DNA of 64,000 bases, taken from the NCBI GenBank assembly GCA_030681645.1, contig JAUXRX010000065.1, positions 80,889 through 144,888 of the forward strand, written 5' to 3'. The notes under the pieces were generated by a model, which saw nothing but the letters and a program-made list of their open reading frames with translations, was not told the origin of the DNA and ran no database searches. This document shows, piece by piece, positions 24,945 to 31,937 of this stretch. The stretch's first letter is position 1. Each line of letters starts with the position of its first letter. The translations under genes were made by a program, and so were the position numbers. This stretch comes from Archangium sp. GTDB taxonomy: Bacteria > Myxococcota > Myxococcia > Myxococcales > Myxococcaceae.

Positions 24945-25729
24945 CGGAGGTTGGTGAGCTTCTGGAGCATCTGGTCCGCGGTCTGGATGACCTTGGAGTT
25001 GAGCTCGTACGAGCGCTGGGTGGAGATCATCGCGACCATCTCTTCGACGGCCTTGACGTTCGAGCCCTCGAGCGCGCCCTGCCTGATGGAGCCCGCGCCC
25101 TGTTCACCGGGCCGGCCGATGATCGCGGCGCCGCTGGCGAGGGTCTCGACGTAGAGGTTGCCGCCGATGGCCGAGAGGCCGGCGGGGTTGACGAAGGTGC
25201 ACAGCTCGAGCTGGCCGACTTCGTGAGGCTTGCCCTTGGTGTCGGTGGTCTCGACCGAGACGACGCCCTGCTCGTTGATGGTGACCGCGGTGGTGTCCTT
25301 GGGGAAGGTGATCTGCGGCTCGACCAGCTCGCCGCGCATGGTGACCAGGCGGCCCTCGGCGTCGACCTTGAAGTTGCCGGCGCGGGTGTAGCCGAACTCC
25401 CCGTTGGGCTGCGTGACGCGGAAGAGGCCGTCGCCCTGGATGGCGAGGTCGAGCGGGTTCTCGGTGGCCTCGGCGTCGCCCTGGCTGAAGCTGCGGCTGG
25501 TGCCCGAGGTGCGCACGCCCAGGCCGACCTGCAGCGGCACGGGCGCGGAACCCCCGTTCGGCGTCGGCGCGCCCGGGCTGCGAATGCTCTCGGAGAGCAG
25601 GTCTTCGAAGTCGGCGCGGGACTTCTTGAAGCCGGTGGTGTTCGCGTTCGCCAGGTTGTTGGCGATGGTGTCCATCTTCGTCTGCTGGGCGTCCATGCCG
25701 GTGGCGGCGGTGTAGAGCGAGCGCATCAT
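24941..25729 (-). CDS. flgG: Distal rod protein FlgG
   Basis: 262 residues. N-terminus RSLYTAATGMDAQQTKMDTI with ANNLANANTTGFKKSRADFE, and C-terminal EEMVAMISTQRSYELNSKVI with IQTADQMLQKLTNLR are diagnostic. It forms the distal rod through the P and L rings. 27 bases after flgF. GTGA coupling to flgA. Confidence 0.97.
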   Translation of the reverse strand: MMRSLYTAATGMDAQQTKMDTIANNLANANTTGFKKSRADFEDLLSESIRSPGAPTPNGGSAPVPLQVGLGVRTSGTSRSFSQGDAEATENPLDLAIQGDGLFRVTQPNGEFGYTRAGNFKVDAEGRLVTMRGELVEPQITFPKDTTAVTINEQGVVSVETTDTKGKPHEVGQLELCTFVNPAGLSAIGGNLYVETLASGAAIIGRPGEQGAGSIRQGALEGSNVKAVEEMVAMISTQRSYELNSKVIQTADQMLQKLTNLR

Positions 25730-25756
25730 GGTGGTGGTGTTCCCTTTCTTCCTGCT

Positions 25757-26467
25757 TCAGCGGACGCGACCGACCTCGGAAGCGCGTTCATCCATGCGGC
25801 GGTAGGTCTGCAGGGCCTGCATCGAGGTCTCGAAGTGGCGCTGGGCCGAGACGAGCTGCACGGCGGCCTCGAGGGGGCTGGCGTTGCCGGTCTCGATCTC
25901 CCCGAGGCGCAGGGTGTCGGCCGACGGCGTGAGCGACTTCTGATCGTGCGGAGCGAGGAGGGAAGGGCCGATGCGATCGACCGGACCGTTCACCTCGAAG
26001 AGGGCGAGCTCGGCGATCTTGGTGTTGTTGGCGAAGACGCTGCCGGTGGTGTCGACGTGCACGCGCGCGCCCAGCGGCGTCATGATCGCGTTGCCGTCGC
26101 GGCCGATGACGGGGCGGCCGGCCGCCGTCAGGCCACCGTCGCGCTCGACCTGGAGGTGGCCGTTGCGGGTGAGCGCCACGCCGGTGGAGGTCTGCACGCC
26201 GAGGAAGCTCTTGCCGCTGGGGACGACGTCGAGGGGGTTGCCGGTCTGCACCACGGCGCCGTTGGAGAGATCGAGCTGGGTGGCGACGGCGGCGGGGTAG
26301 ACCTTGCTGGAGTTGTGCAGGTCGCCCTTCGCGAGGAACGACTCGAAGCTGGGGCGCTCGGCCTTGAAGCCAGGCGTCTGCGCGTTGGCGAGGTTGTCAG
26401 AGATGGACTCGAGCTGAGCCATCCGTGCCGAAGCGCCGTTCATGCTCACGTAGATTCCGTCTGACAT
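25757..26467 (-). CDS. flgF: Proximal rod protein FlgF
   Basis: 236 residues from ATG 26467 (MSDGIYVSMNGASARMAQLE), matching the usual M-x-x-x-I-Y-v-a-M-s-G-A start; DNLANAQTPGFKAERPSF and the C-terminal LVSAQRHFETSMQALQTYRR are typical. Possible starts at 26479 and 26497 are in frame, but a sigma-54-type promoter occupies 26480-26496 and excludes the longer one. No clear Shine-Dalgarno is visible before ATG 26467, in line with a nearly leaderless transcript. First gene of the flgF-flgL operon. Confidence 0.92.
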   Translation of the reverse strand: MSDGIYVSMNGASARMAQLESISDNLANAQTPGFKAERPSFESFLAKGDLHNSSKVYPAAVATQLDLSNGAVVQTGNPLDVVPSGKSFLGVQTSTGVALTRNGHLQVERDGGLTAAGRPVIGRDGNAIMTPLGARVHVDTTGSVFANNTKIAELALFEVNGPVDRIGPSLLAPHDQKSLTPSADTLRLGEIETGNASPLEAAVQLVSAQRHFETSMQALQTYRRMDERASEVGRVR

Positions 26468-26479
26468 GCGTGGGCTCAT

Positions 26480-26496
26480 GAGCAGCGGCTGTGCCA
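26480..26496 (-). promoter_or_regulatory. Sigma-54-type promoter ahead of flgF
   Basis: On the minus strand: TGGCAC, five bases (AGCCG), CTGCTC. This keeps an exact -24 box and the required GG-N10-GC spacing (consensus TGGCAC-N5-TTGCA/T). The predicted start at about 26470 is only three bases before ATG 26467. Rod/hook genes are often sigma-54 dependent in delta-type bacteria. No enhancer site was identified. Confidence 0.55.
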
Positions 26497-26613
26497 CGCG
26501 CTCACGGCGGTCGGTGCCGGGCCCCGGGGCGGGGCGGCGGAATCAGCCGGGCAGAACCGGCCGGGCGTTGAGCGCGCGTCAGCGTCATGACCACCCCGAT
26601 GGGTGGCCACTGA

Positions 26614-26654
26614 CTCCCTCTCCCCGAGGGGGAGAGGGTTGGGGTGAGGGCAAA
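26614..26654. repeat. REP-like element, copy 4, upstream of flgF
   Basis: CTCCCTCTCCCC-GAGGGGGAGAGGG followed by TTGGGGTGAGGGCAAA, in the 268-base gap between the divergent flgF and FliJ-like genes. The remainder of this gap shows no gene; it holds GC-rich sequence and the promoter at 26480. Confidence 0.75.
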
Positions 26655-26735
26655 CCCTGAAGTGCTGACGGACCCTGTACGAGCTCAGCCGTTCCAGCCA
26701 CTTCCACAGGCGCAAGCCGTGCAATCCGCCCCGCC

Positions 26736-27155
26736 ATGGTTCGCACGAGGCTCGACTCAGTGGTGCAGGTAAAGGAACGGGCGGAAGACAGAGCCGGCCA
26801 GGCGCTGGCGCGAGCAGAGTCCGCCGTCACCGCCGCCAGGGCGAAGGTCGAAGAAGCCCGCCGAGCCGCCTCGCAGGACTACCGGTCCCGCGCCGACGTC
26901 TCGCAGTGGGAGCTGACGGAGCTCGCCCACCACCGCGCCCTGACCGACGCGAAGAAGGCGCAGAAGGACCTCGAGGCGCTGCAGAAGTCAGCGCTCACGG
27001 TGCGCGCCAGCTACATCACCGCGCACCAGTCGGCCGAGGTGGTGCGTCGCGTGGCGGATTCCCGCCGTGAAGAGGCGGTGCGCGAGCTGAACCGCGTGGA
27101 AGACAAGGCGCTCGACGAGGCCGCCTCGCTGCTTCATTTCCGCCGCGCCAGTTGA
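26736..27155 (+). CDS. FliJ/YscO-like coiled-coil flagellar export protein
   Basis: 139 residues, almost entirely one antiparallel coiled coil. The start VRTRLDSVVQVKERAEDRAG matches the F-x-L-x-x-v-l-x-l-r-e-x-x-e-x-x-A pattern of FliJ/YscO ATPase-associated stalk proteins; the end is RVEDKALDEAASLLHFRR. Divergent from flgF in the flagellar locus. In the cytoplasm FliJ sits in the FliI hexamer and escorts chaperone-substrate complexes to FlhA. No strong ribosome site is seen. The rest of the fliF-fliI set is not in this window, so family membership is inferred. Confidence 0.6.
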   Translation: MVRTRLDSVVQVKERAEDRAGQALARAESAVTAARAKVEEARRAASQDYRSRADVSQWELTELAHHRALTDAKKAQKDLEALQKSALTVRASYITAHQSAEVVRRVADSRREEAVRELNRVEDKALDEAASLLHFRRAS

Positions 27156-27282
27156 AACCTCTCCCTGCGAAGCGGGGAGAGGTCGGCCGCAGGCCGGGTG
27201 AGGGGCGCTTTGGGCTTCGGGCGATCGGCCCTCACCCCAGCCCCCCCAGCCCTCTCGCCGCAGCGCAGGGAGAGGGAGACAG
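27154..27282. repeat. Composite REP element, copy 5
   Basis: GAAACCTCTCCC-TGCGAAGC-GGGGAGAGG, then GGCCGCAGGCCGGGTGAGGG, a short spacer with GCGATCGGCC, then CTCACCCCAGCC and CCTCTCGCCGCAGCGCAGGG ending GAGGGAGACAG. It is two inverted REP palindromes in one ~128-base unit. A near copy of the same composite lies at 63780-63880. The repeat begins inside the stop codon of the FliJ-like gene. Nothing else is recognised between 27283 and 27334. Confidence 0.75.
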
Positions 27283-27334
27283 GCGCGCCCCCATCCGTAT
27301 GGAGATCGCCGCCGAGGTCTGAGACGCTCCCTGA

Positions 27335-29482
27335 ATGGTCGCGAAGGCCCGGGGGGCGATGTCGAGGGTTCGCGGCTCGGACATCGATGCAGGCGTGCAT
27401 CTGGACACCGATGCGGGCCCCGTCGACGTCGGGCTCGCGGTCTCGGAGACGGCGGTGGGCGTGGTGATCGACGCGCCCGGGCTGGGGCGGCTGCGGGTGG
27501 CCTTCGACGTCGATGCCGAGGGCGCAGCGCGGCTCACGGCGTTGTCGCGGAAGAGCTTCGCCGCCGAGCCCTTCGTCGCGCCGATCTTCGTGATGGACCA
27601 GGCGCGGGTGGATGAGCTGCAGGCCCTGCTCTCCACGACGCAGGCCGAGCGGGACGCGGCGAGCGCTGAGCTGCAGCAGGCGCTGAGCCGCTTGAGCAGC
27701 GCAGAGGGCGAACGCGACGTGCACGCGGCCTCGGCGGAAGCGCTGGCCGAGCGGCTGAGCGCGCTCGAGGCGAAGCTCGCAGACACCACGGCCCGGCTCA
27801 GCACCGTGGAAGGTGAGCTGCCTGGTGCGACCGAGGCGCTCGGGGCGATGACGGCAGCGCGCGACACCCAGCTCGCTGCGGCGGAGGCGCTCGAGGCGAA
27901 GCTCGCAGACACCACGGCCCGGCTCAGCACCGTGGAAGGCGAGCTGGCTGGTGCGACCGGGGCGCTGGGGGCGATGACGGCAGAGCGCGACGCTCAGCTC
28001 GCCGCGGCGAAGGCGCTCGAGGCGAAGCTCGCAGACACCGCGGCGCGCCTCAGCACGGTGGAAGGCGAGCTGCCCGGGGCGACTGAGGCGCTCGGTGCGA
28101 TGACGGCGGAGCGCGACGCCCGGCTGGCCGCGGCGCAGGCGCTGGAGGCGAAGCTGGCAGCCACCGCCGAGGCGCTCGGGGAAATGACGGCAGAGCGCGA
28201 TCAGCAGCTCGCCGCGGCGCAGGCGTTCGAGGCGAAGCTCGCAGACGCAGGGGAGGCGCTCGGGGTGATGACGGCAGAGCGCGACACCCAGCGCTCCGCC
28301 GCGCAAGCAGTCGAGGCGCGGCTCGAGGCCCTGACGGCGGTGCACGAAGAGAAGGTGCAGTTGCTGGACGAGACGGAGGCCGAGCTGGCGGAGGCGAGAC
28401 GAACGGCAGAGGGGCTCCGGCCGCGGCTCGAGCACGCCGAGCAGCTCGCGAAGGACCTGTCGGCGCAGGTGACGGCCGAGCGGCGCCGGGGCACCGAGCT
28501 GACCGCGAGGCGCTTCGATGCGGAAGAGGCGCTCGCCGAGCTGACGGAGCAGCGAGACGCCCAGCTGGCCCGCGCACAGGCGCTCGAGGCCGAGCACGAG
28601 GCGGCGGTGCAGTTGCTGCGGCAGACGGAAGTGGAGCGCGACGGCCACTCACATCACGCCAGCTCGCTCGAGGCGTCTTCGGCTCAGCTCGCCGACGAGG
28701 TGGCGCGGGTCACCTCGCAGCTGGCTCTGAGCCAGCAGGAAGCGGAGCGCGCGCTCGATGAGGTGCGTTCCCGGCTGCAGGAGGTGGAGCAGGCGCTCAG
28801 CGCCGAGCGCGAGAAGTCCGGCGGGCTCGAGGCCGAGGTGGCGAAGCAGAAAGAGGACCTGGAGCGACGCCAGGCGACGTTGGAAGAGGAGCAGGCGCTG
28901 CGCGACGAGATGGTGCGCGACCTGGCCTTCATCCAGTCGCAGGTGTCGGATCTGTCCACCACCAAGGGCGCGCTGGTGAGCCGCATCGATCAGATGTCGA
29001 AGCGCGAGGTGAAGCGGCAGAAGTCGTCGGCGGAGATCTCGGATCTCCTGCGAGATGCCGAGGTGGTGGCGGCGGACAAGCAGACGACGGCGCGCAGGCT
29101 CCAGGCGCATGCCGGCCGGTTGGAGGAGCAGCTGGTCGAGCTCAACCGAATCAACGAAGGGCTGCAGGCGCGGCTGCTGGACGCCGAGACCGCGCACGCG
29201 CAACTGGTGGAGGTGACCGGCGAGCGGGATCGCCTCAAGGTCGACATCGCGTTCTTCCAGAAGCAGATCGGCGCGCTCCACCGCACCTCGCAGGCGCGCC
29301 CCGGAGTCGCCGCACCGGCCTCGGCGCCGCCCGTGGCGCCGAGCATTGCTCCCGCTGCGTCACCAGCGAGGGCTCCGGTTCCCAGCGTGGCGCCGGCAGT
29401 CGCGCCGGTCGCCGCTCCCGCCCCTTCAGCTCCGGCGCTCCCCGACGAGTGGGCCGATTTCCTGGAGCCCCTCAAGAAGTGA
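27335..29482 (+). CDS. Long coiled-coil protein with 42/28-residue heptad repeats
   Basis: 715 residues from ATG 27335; ATG 27359, preceded by a G-run, is an equally good start. The first ~85 residues form a compact, partly beta domain (GVHLDTDAGPVDVGL; LGRLRVAFDVDAEG) that I do not recognise. Residues ~95-640 are continuous coiled coil. Within it, 144-325 are three 42-residue and two 28-residue near-identical repeats beginning LEAKLADT. The last ~75 residues are an Ala/Pro-rich linker ending in an acidic-aromatic peptide, DEWADFLEPLKK, which may be a docking motif. No signal or membrane segment. Located beside flagellar genes; a cytoskeletal or polar-scaffold role is possible but unproven. 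Confidence 0.75.
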   Translation: MVAKARGAMSRVRGSDIDAGVHLDTDAGPVDVGLAVSETAVGVVIDAPGLGRLRVAFDVDAEGAARLTALSRKSFAAEPFVAPIFVMDQARVDELQALLSTTQAERDAASAELQQALSRLSSAEGERDVHAASAEALAERLSALEAKLADTTARLSTVEGELPGATEALGAMTAARDTQLAAAEALEAKLADTTARLSTVEGELAGATGALGAMTAERDAQLAAAKALEAKLADTAARLSTVEGELPGATEALGAMTAERDARLAAAQALEAKLAATAEALGEMTAERDQQLAAAQAFEAKLADAGEALGVMTAERDTQRSAAQAVEARLEALTAVHEEKVQLLDETEAELAEARRTAEGLRPRLEHAEQLAKDLSAQVTAERRRGTELTARRFDAEEALAELTEQRDAQLARAQALEAEHEAAVQLLRQTEVERDGHSHHASSLEASSAQLADEVARVTSQLALSQQEAERALDEVRSRLQEVEQALSAEREKSGGLEAEVAKQKEDLERRQATLEEEQALRDEMVRDLAFIQSQVSDLSTTKGALVSRIDQMSKREVKRQKSSAEISDLLRDAEVVAADKQTTARRLQAHAGRLEEQLVELNRINEGLQARLLDAETAHAQLVEVTGERDRLKVDIAFFQKQIGALHRTSQARPGVAAPASAPPVAPSIAPAASPARAPVPSVAPAVAPVAAPAPSAPALPDEWADFLEPLKK
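27764..28309 (+). repeat. In-gene tandem repeats: 3 x 126 bp then 2 x 84 bp
   Basis: Repeat boundaries at 27764, 27890, 28016, 28142 and 28226, ending 28309. Units encode 42 residues (six heptads) or 28 residues (four heptads). The shorter ones lack the 14-residue LSTVEGELPGATEA-type block, so coiled-coil register is preserved. Confidence 0.9.
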
Positions 29483-29490
29483 GTACGCCC

Positions 29491-30015
29491 TCAGAGGACC
29501 TGAGCGTGAAGACCTGCGTCGAGGTCGCCGCAGCTCGTCACGGCCCCGGGCTCGAAGACGTTCACCAACGGGGCCTCGGCGCTGAACTCGGTGGGGGCGA
29601 AGGGGTTCGTGCGCGTCGTCATGAAGAGCCCGCCGTCCTGGGCTGCGTCGTTCACCGAGATGCCGACCGAGTAGTAGTACCGCTCGGGCTGCTCGAGCAC
29701 CATGCAGGCCGTCACCGACCACACGCCCGCGTCGAGGGTGGTGCTCAGCCCCGTCGGGTGGCCCACCAACCGCAGGTCGACGCGCGCCTCGTCGGCCTGA
29801 CCGGCGAGGCGGAAGTGCACGGGGCAACACAGGCCTGCGTCGACCTCGGGCGGCCCTGCGTCCAGGAGGTCTTCGTCAGTGATGTCGGGGGGCACCCCAT
29901 GCGGGGGCGCCCCGGCGATGGGCGCGTCGCGTCGAAGCTCGGGTGGCGGCGGCTCGGGGGCGCACGCGACGACGGCGACGCCCAACGTCAATGACAGGAG
30001 CGTGAGCCTCCTCAT
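29491..30015 (-). CDS. Small lipoprotein, last gene of the lipoprotein operon
   Basis: 174 residues. Signal peptide MRRLTLLSLTLGVAVVAC with lipobox VVAC (Cys18). A Pro-rich spacer follows, then a domain with C-C at ~63-64 and single Cys at ~102 and ~161 that reads as beta strands (VDLRLVGHPTGLS; YYYSVGISVNDAA). Its start overlaps the preceding gene by ATGA. No family recognised. Confidence 0.72.
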   Translation of the reverse strand: MRRLTLLSLTLGVAVVACAPEPPPPELRRDAPIAGAPPHGVPPDITDEDLLDAGPPEVDAGLCCPVHFRLAGQADEARVDLRLVGHPTGLSTTLDAGVWSVTACMVLEQPERYYYSVGISVNDAAQDGGLFMTTRTNPFAPTEFSAEAPLVNVFEPGAVTSCGDLDAGLHAQVL

Positions 30016-31937
30016 CGGAGCACCTCTGACACTTCCGCCGGGGTCAGGATGTCGGTGAAGGCGTTCAAGATGCCTGTGTCGCGCTCACGCCGCGCCTGCG
30101 CCACGAGGTAGCCGCGGAACGCGGGGTCTTGAATCAGCGCGCTCTTCGCGAGGAAACGAATGATGGTCTTGCGGTCGATGGGGGACCTGGTGCGCGCGAG
30201 GTCTTCCTGGGCCTGCCGGGTCATCGCGGCCGATGGGGCGACCTGCGCGTCGAAGTATTGCCGCCTGATCGTGATGTAGAGCTGCCGACGCACGAAGGGG
30301 TGGCTCTCGCGCTGCAGCCAGGCCAGCGCCGCCGCCTCAGACGCCTTCGGGTCCATGCGCCGGAACGCGTGCGCCGCGGCGACCCGGGTGTGGAAGTCGC
30401 CAGACGCCGAGGCCGGCGTGATGAGGGGCAGCGTCGCGACGTCGCCGAGGTTGCCGAGCGCCTTGAGCGCCGAGTGCGCCACCTGCGAGTCGACGTTCGC
30501 GCCGGTGAGCAGCTGCGCGAAGGTCTCGCGGGCGACGGTCTCGAGCTCAGGCTCTCCTCTCAGGCCGGCCATCATGCCCAGCGCGAGCAGGTTCTCGCCC
30601 CGCAGGAAGTTCTGCTTGTGCTCGAGCGGCCCGGTGTTGCCGAGGGCCTCCTGCGCGAGCTCGCGCGCGAACGACACGCCCACGTCGGGCCGGTCGAGGA
30701 GGTTGAACGTCGCGCGCACCCGGTCCATCGGTGGCTCGGTGAGGTCGCGGCGAATCGCCAGGAGCGCCTCGCGGCCCTCGGTCACCCGCGCCTTGCCGAT
30801 GGCCGTGTAGAGCGGCGCGATGGCGACAGCGGGAATGCGCCGCGCGTGCAGGCGCTCGACCGCCAGCTGAATGCCCTCGGGGTGCACTTCGAACCACGCC
30901 GAGAGATCGGGCCAGGTCTCCTGAATGCCCACGGCGCTGACGCTGCGACGATAGAACTGCTCGAGCGCCTCGTCGGGCGTCTGGCCGCTCACCCGGCCGC
31001 GTCGCTCGACGTCGTACTTGTTGAAGGGGCGCTCAGCGTGGCGCCGCGCCGCGGTGCGCGGCAGCAGGTCTTCCCAAAGGAAGTCGCCCTCGTTCACCTC
31101 GACGGCCAGCAGCGGGCTCGGGTCGACGCGCGTCAGCTCGAGGGAGGCGCTGACCGGGCCCTCGGCGAGCGTGAGCGCGGTGCGCGACTGGATCGACTCG
31201 AACCATGGGCCCGCCCCCAGCTCGACCGACATCAGCCCGTTCGCGGGCACGTCGAGGGCGCTGGACTGCCAGAGAGACTCGTACGCCTGCACGTGGCGCT
31301 CGATGCGCGTCCCGTCTTTCACCCGCGAGAAGGTCGCGTTGAACTGGCCGAGCGCGTCCTCGAGGCCGAGCGGGCCGGGCGTCAACGTGAAGAAGGTGCC
31401 CCACACCAGGGCTTGCTGGTTGCGCGCAGCATCTCGCGGCAGATCGCGCTGGCGCGCGAAGCGCAGCAGCCGGCAGTCGCGGGCCAGCTCGACGAGGAAG
31501 GGCGGCGAGAGCTCCCGCGCGGCGACGCCCGCGGCGCGCAGTTCGAGGTCGGTGAGCTGGCCGACCAGCACCGAGCCGTCATCGGACGCGCGTACCCCGC
31601 GCACCCGCAGCACGCCAGTCAGCGTCGCCGCCAGCGCCGGGCTGTCGGCCGGCACGCCGGGCACCTCGGACGAGGTGGTCGAGCTCGAGCTCAGCTTGAA
31701 AGCCAGCTGCTGACCCGGGGCCACTACGCAGCCCGTCCGGGCGCCTGCGGTGGCGTCGGTGGGCATCGCGGCGAGCGGGGCGGGGCTGGCGGTGACGGAC
31801 ACCGGTTGCCTGCCGACCTGACCCTGGCCCGGCGGCTGCGTGGCCGCTGGAGCGCCCACCGGCTCGAAGCGGGCGACCCACAGCACAGTGACGACGAGGG
31901 CCGCGAGCAGCGACGCCGAGAGCAGCGCGGTTCTCAT
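30012..31937 (-). CDS. Exported HEAT-repeat protein with vitellogenin-N-like layout
   Basis: 641 residues from ATG 31937 (GGAGG upstream; ATGA overlap with the previous gene). An N-terminal hydrophobic segment (LLSASLLAALVVTVLWVARF) acts as signal or anchor without an evident lipobox. Residues ~55-300 look like a large beta domain (QQLAFKLSSSSTTSSEV; LRVRGVRASDDGSVLVGQ). Residues ~330-630 are helical HEAT-like repeats, for example ALKALGNLGDVATLPLI and TRVAAAHAFRRMDP. A beta barrel followed by a HEAT-like helical domain containing L-x-A-L-G-N-x-G is the layout of the lipid-transfer Vitellogenin_N module. This resemblance is by eye and unproven; a generic HEAT protein is the fallback. Confidence 0.7.
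   Translation of the reverse strand: MRTALLSASLLAALVVTVLWVARFEPVGAPAATQPPGQGQVGRQPVSVTASPAPLAAMPTDATAGARTGCVVAPGQQLAFKLSSSSTTSSEVPGVPADSPALAATLTGVLRVRGVRASDDGSVLVGQLTDLELRAAGVAARELSPPFLVELARDCRLLRFARQRDLPRDAARNQQALVWGTFFTLTPGPLGLEDALGQFNATFSRVKDGTRIERHVQAYESLWQSSALDVPANGLMSVELGAGPWFESIQSRTALTLAEGPVSASLELTRVDPSPLLAVEVNEGDFLWEDLLPRTAARRHAERPFNKYDVERRGRVSGQTPDEALEQFYRRSVSAVGIQETWPDLSAWFEVHPEGIQLAVERLHARRIPAVAIAPLYTAIGKARVTEGREALLAIRRDLTEPPMDRVRATFNLLDRPDVGVSFARELAQEALGNTGPLEHKQNFLRGENLLALGMMAGLRGEPELETVARETFAQLLTGANVDSQVAHSALKALGNLGDVATLPLITPASASGDFHTRVAAAHAFRRMDPKASEAAALAWLQRESHPFVRRQLYITIRRQYFDAQVAPSAAMTRQAQEDLARTRSPIDRKTIIRFLAKSALIQDPAFRGYLVAQARRERDTGILNAFTDILTPAEVSEVLR

Noticed and set aside
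26720..26736. Second sigma-54-like site on the minus strand (TGGCGGGGCGGATTGCA)
   Set aside because: GG to GC spacing is 11 instead of the obligatory 10, and a better site lies directly before flgF.
27134..28648. Open frame of 504 codons on the minus strand with repetitive sequence
   Set aside because: Its repeats are only the complement of the coiled-coil heptad repeats; no start signal or fold.
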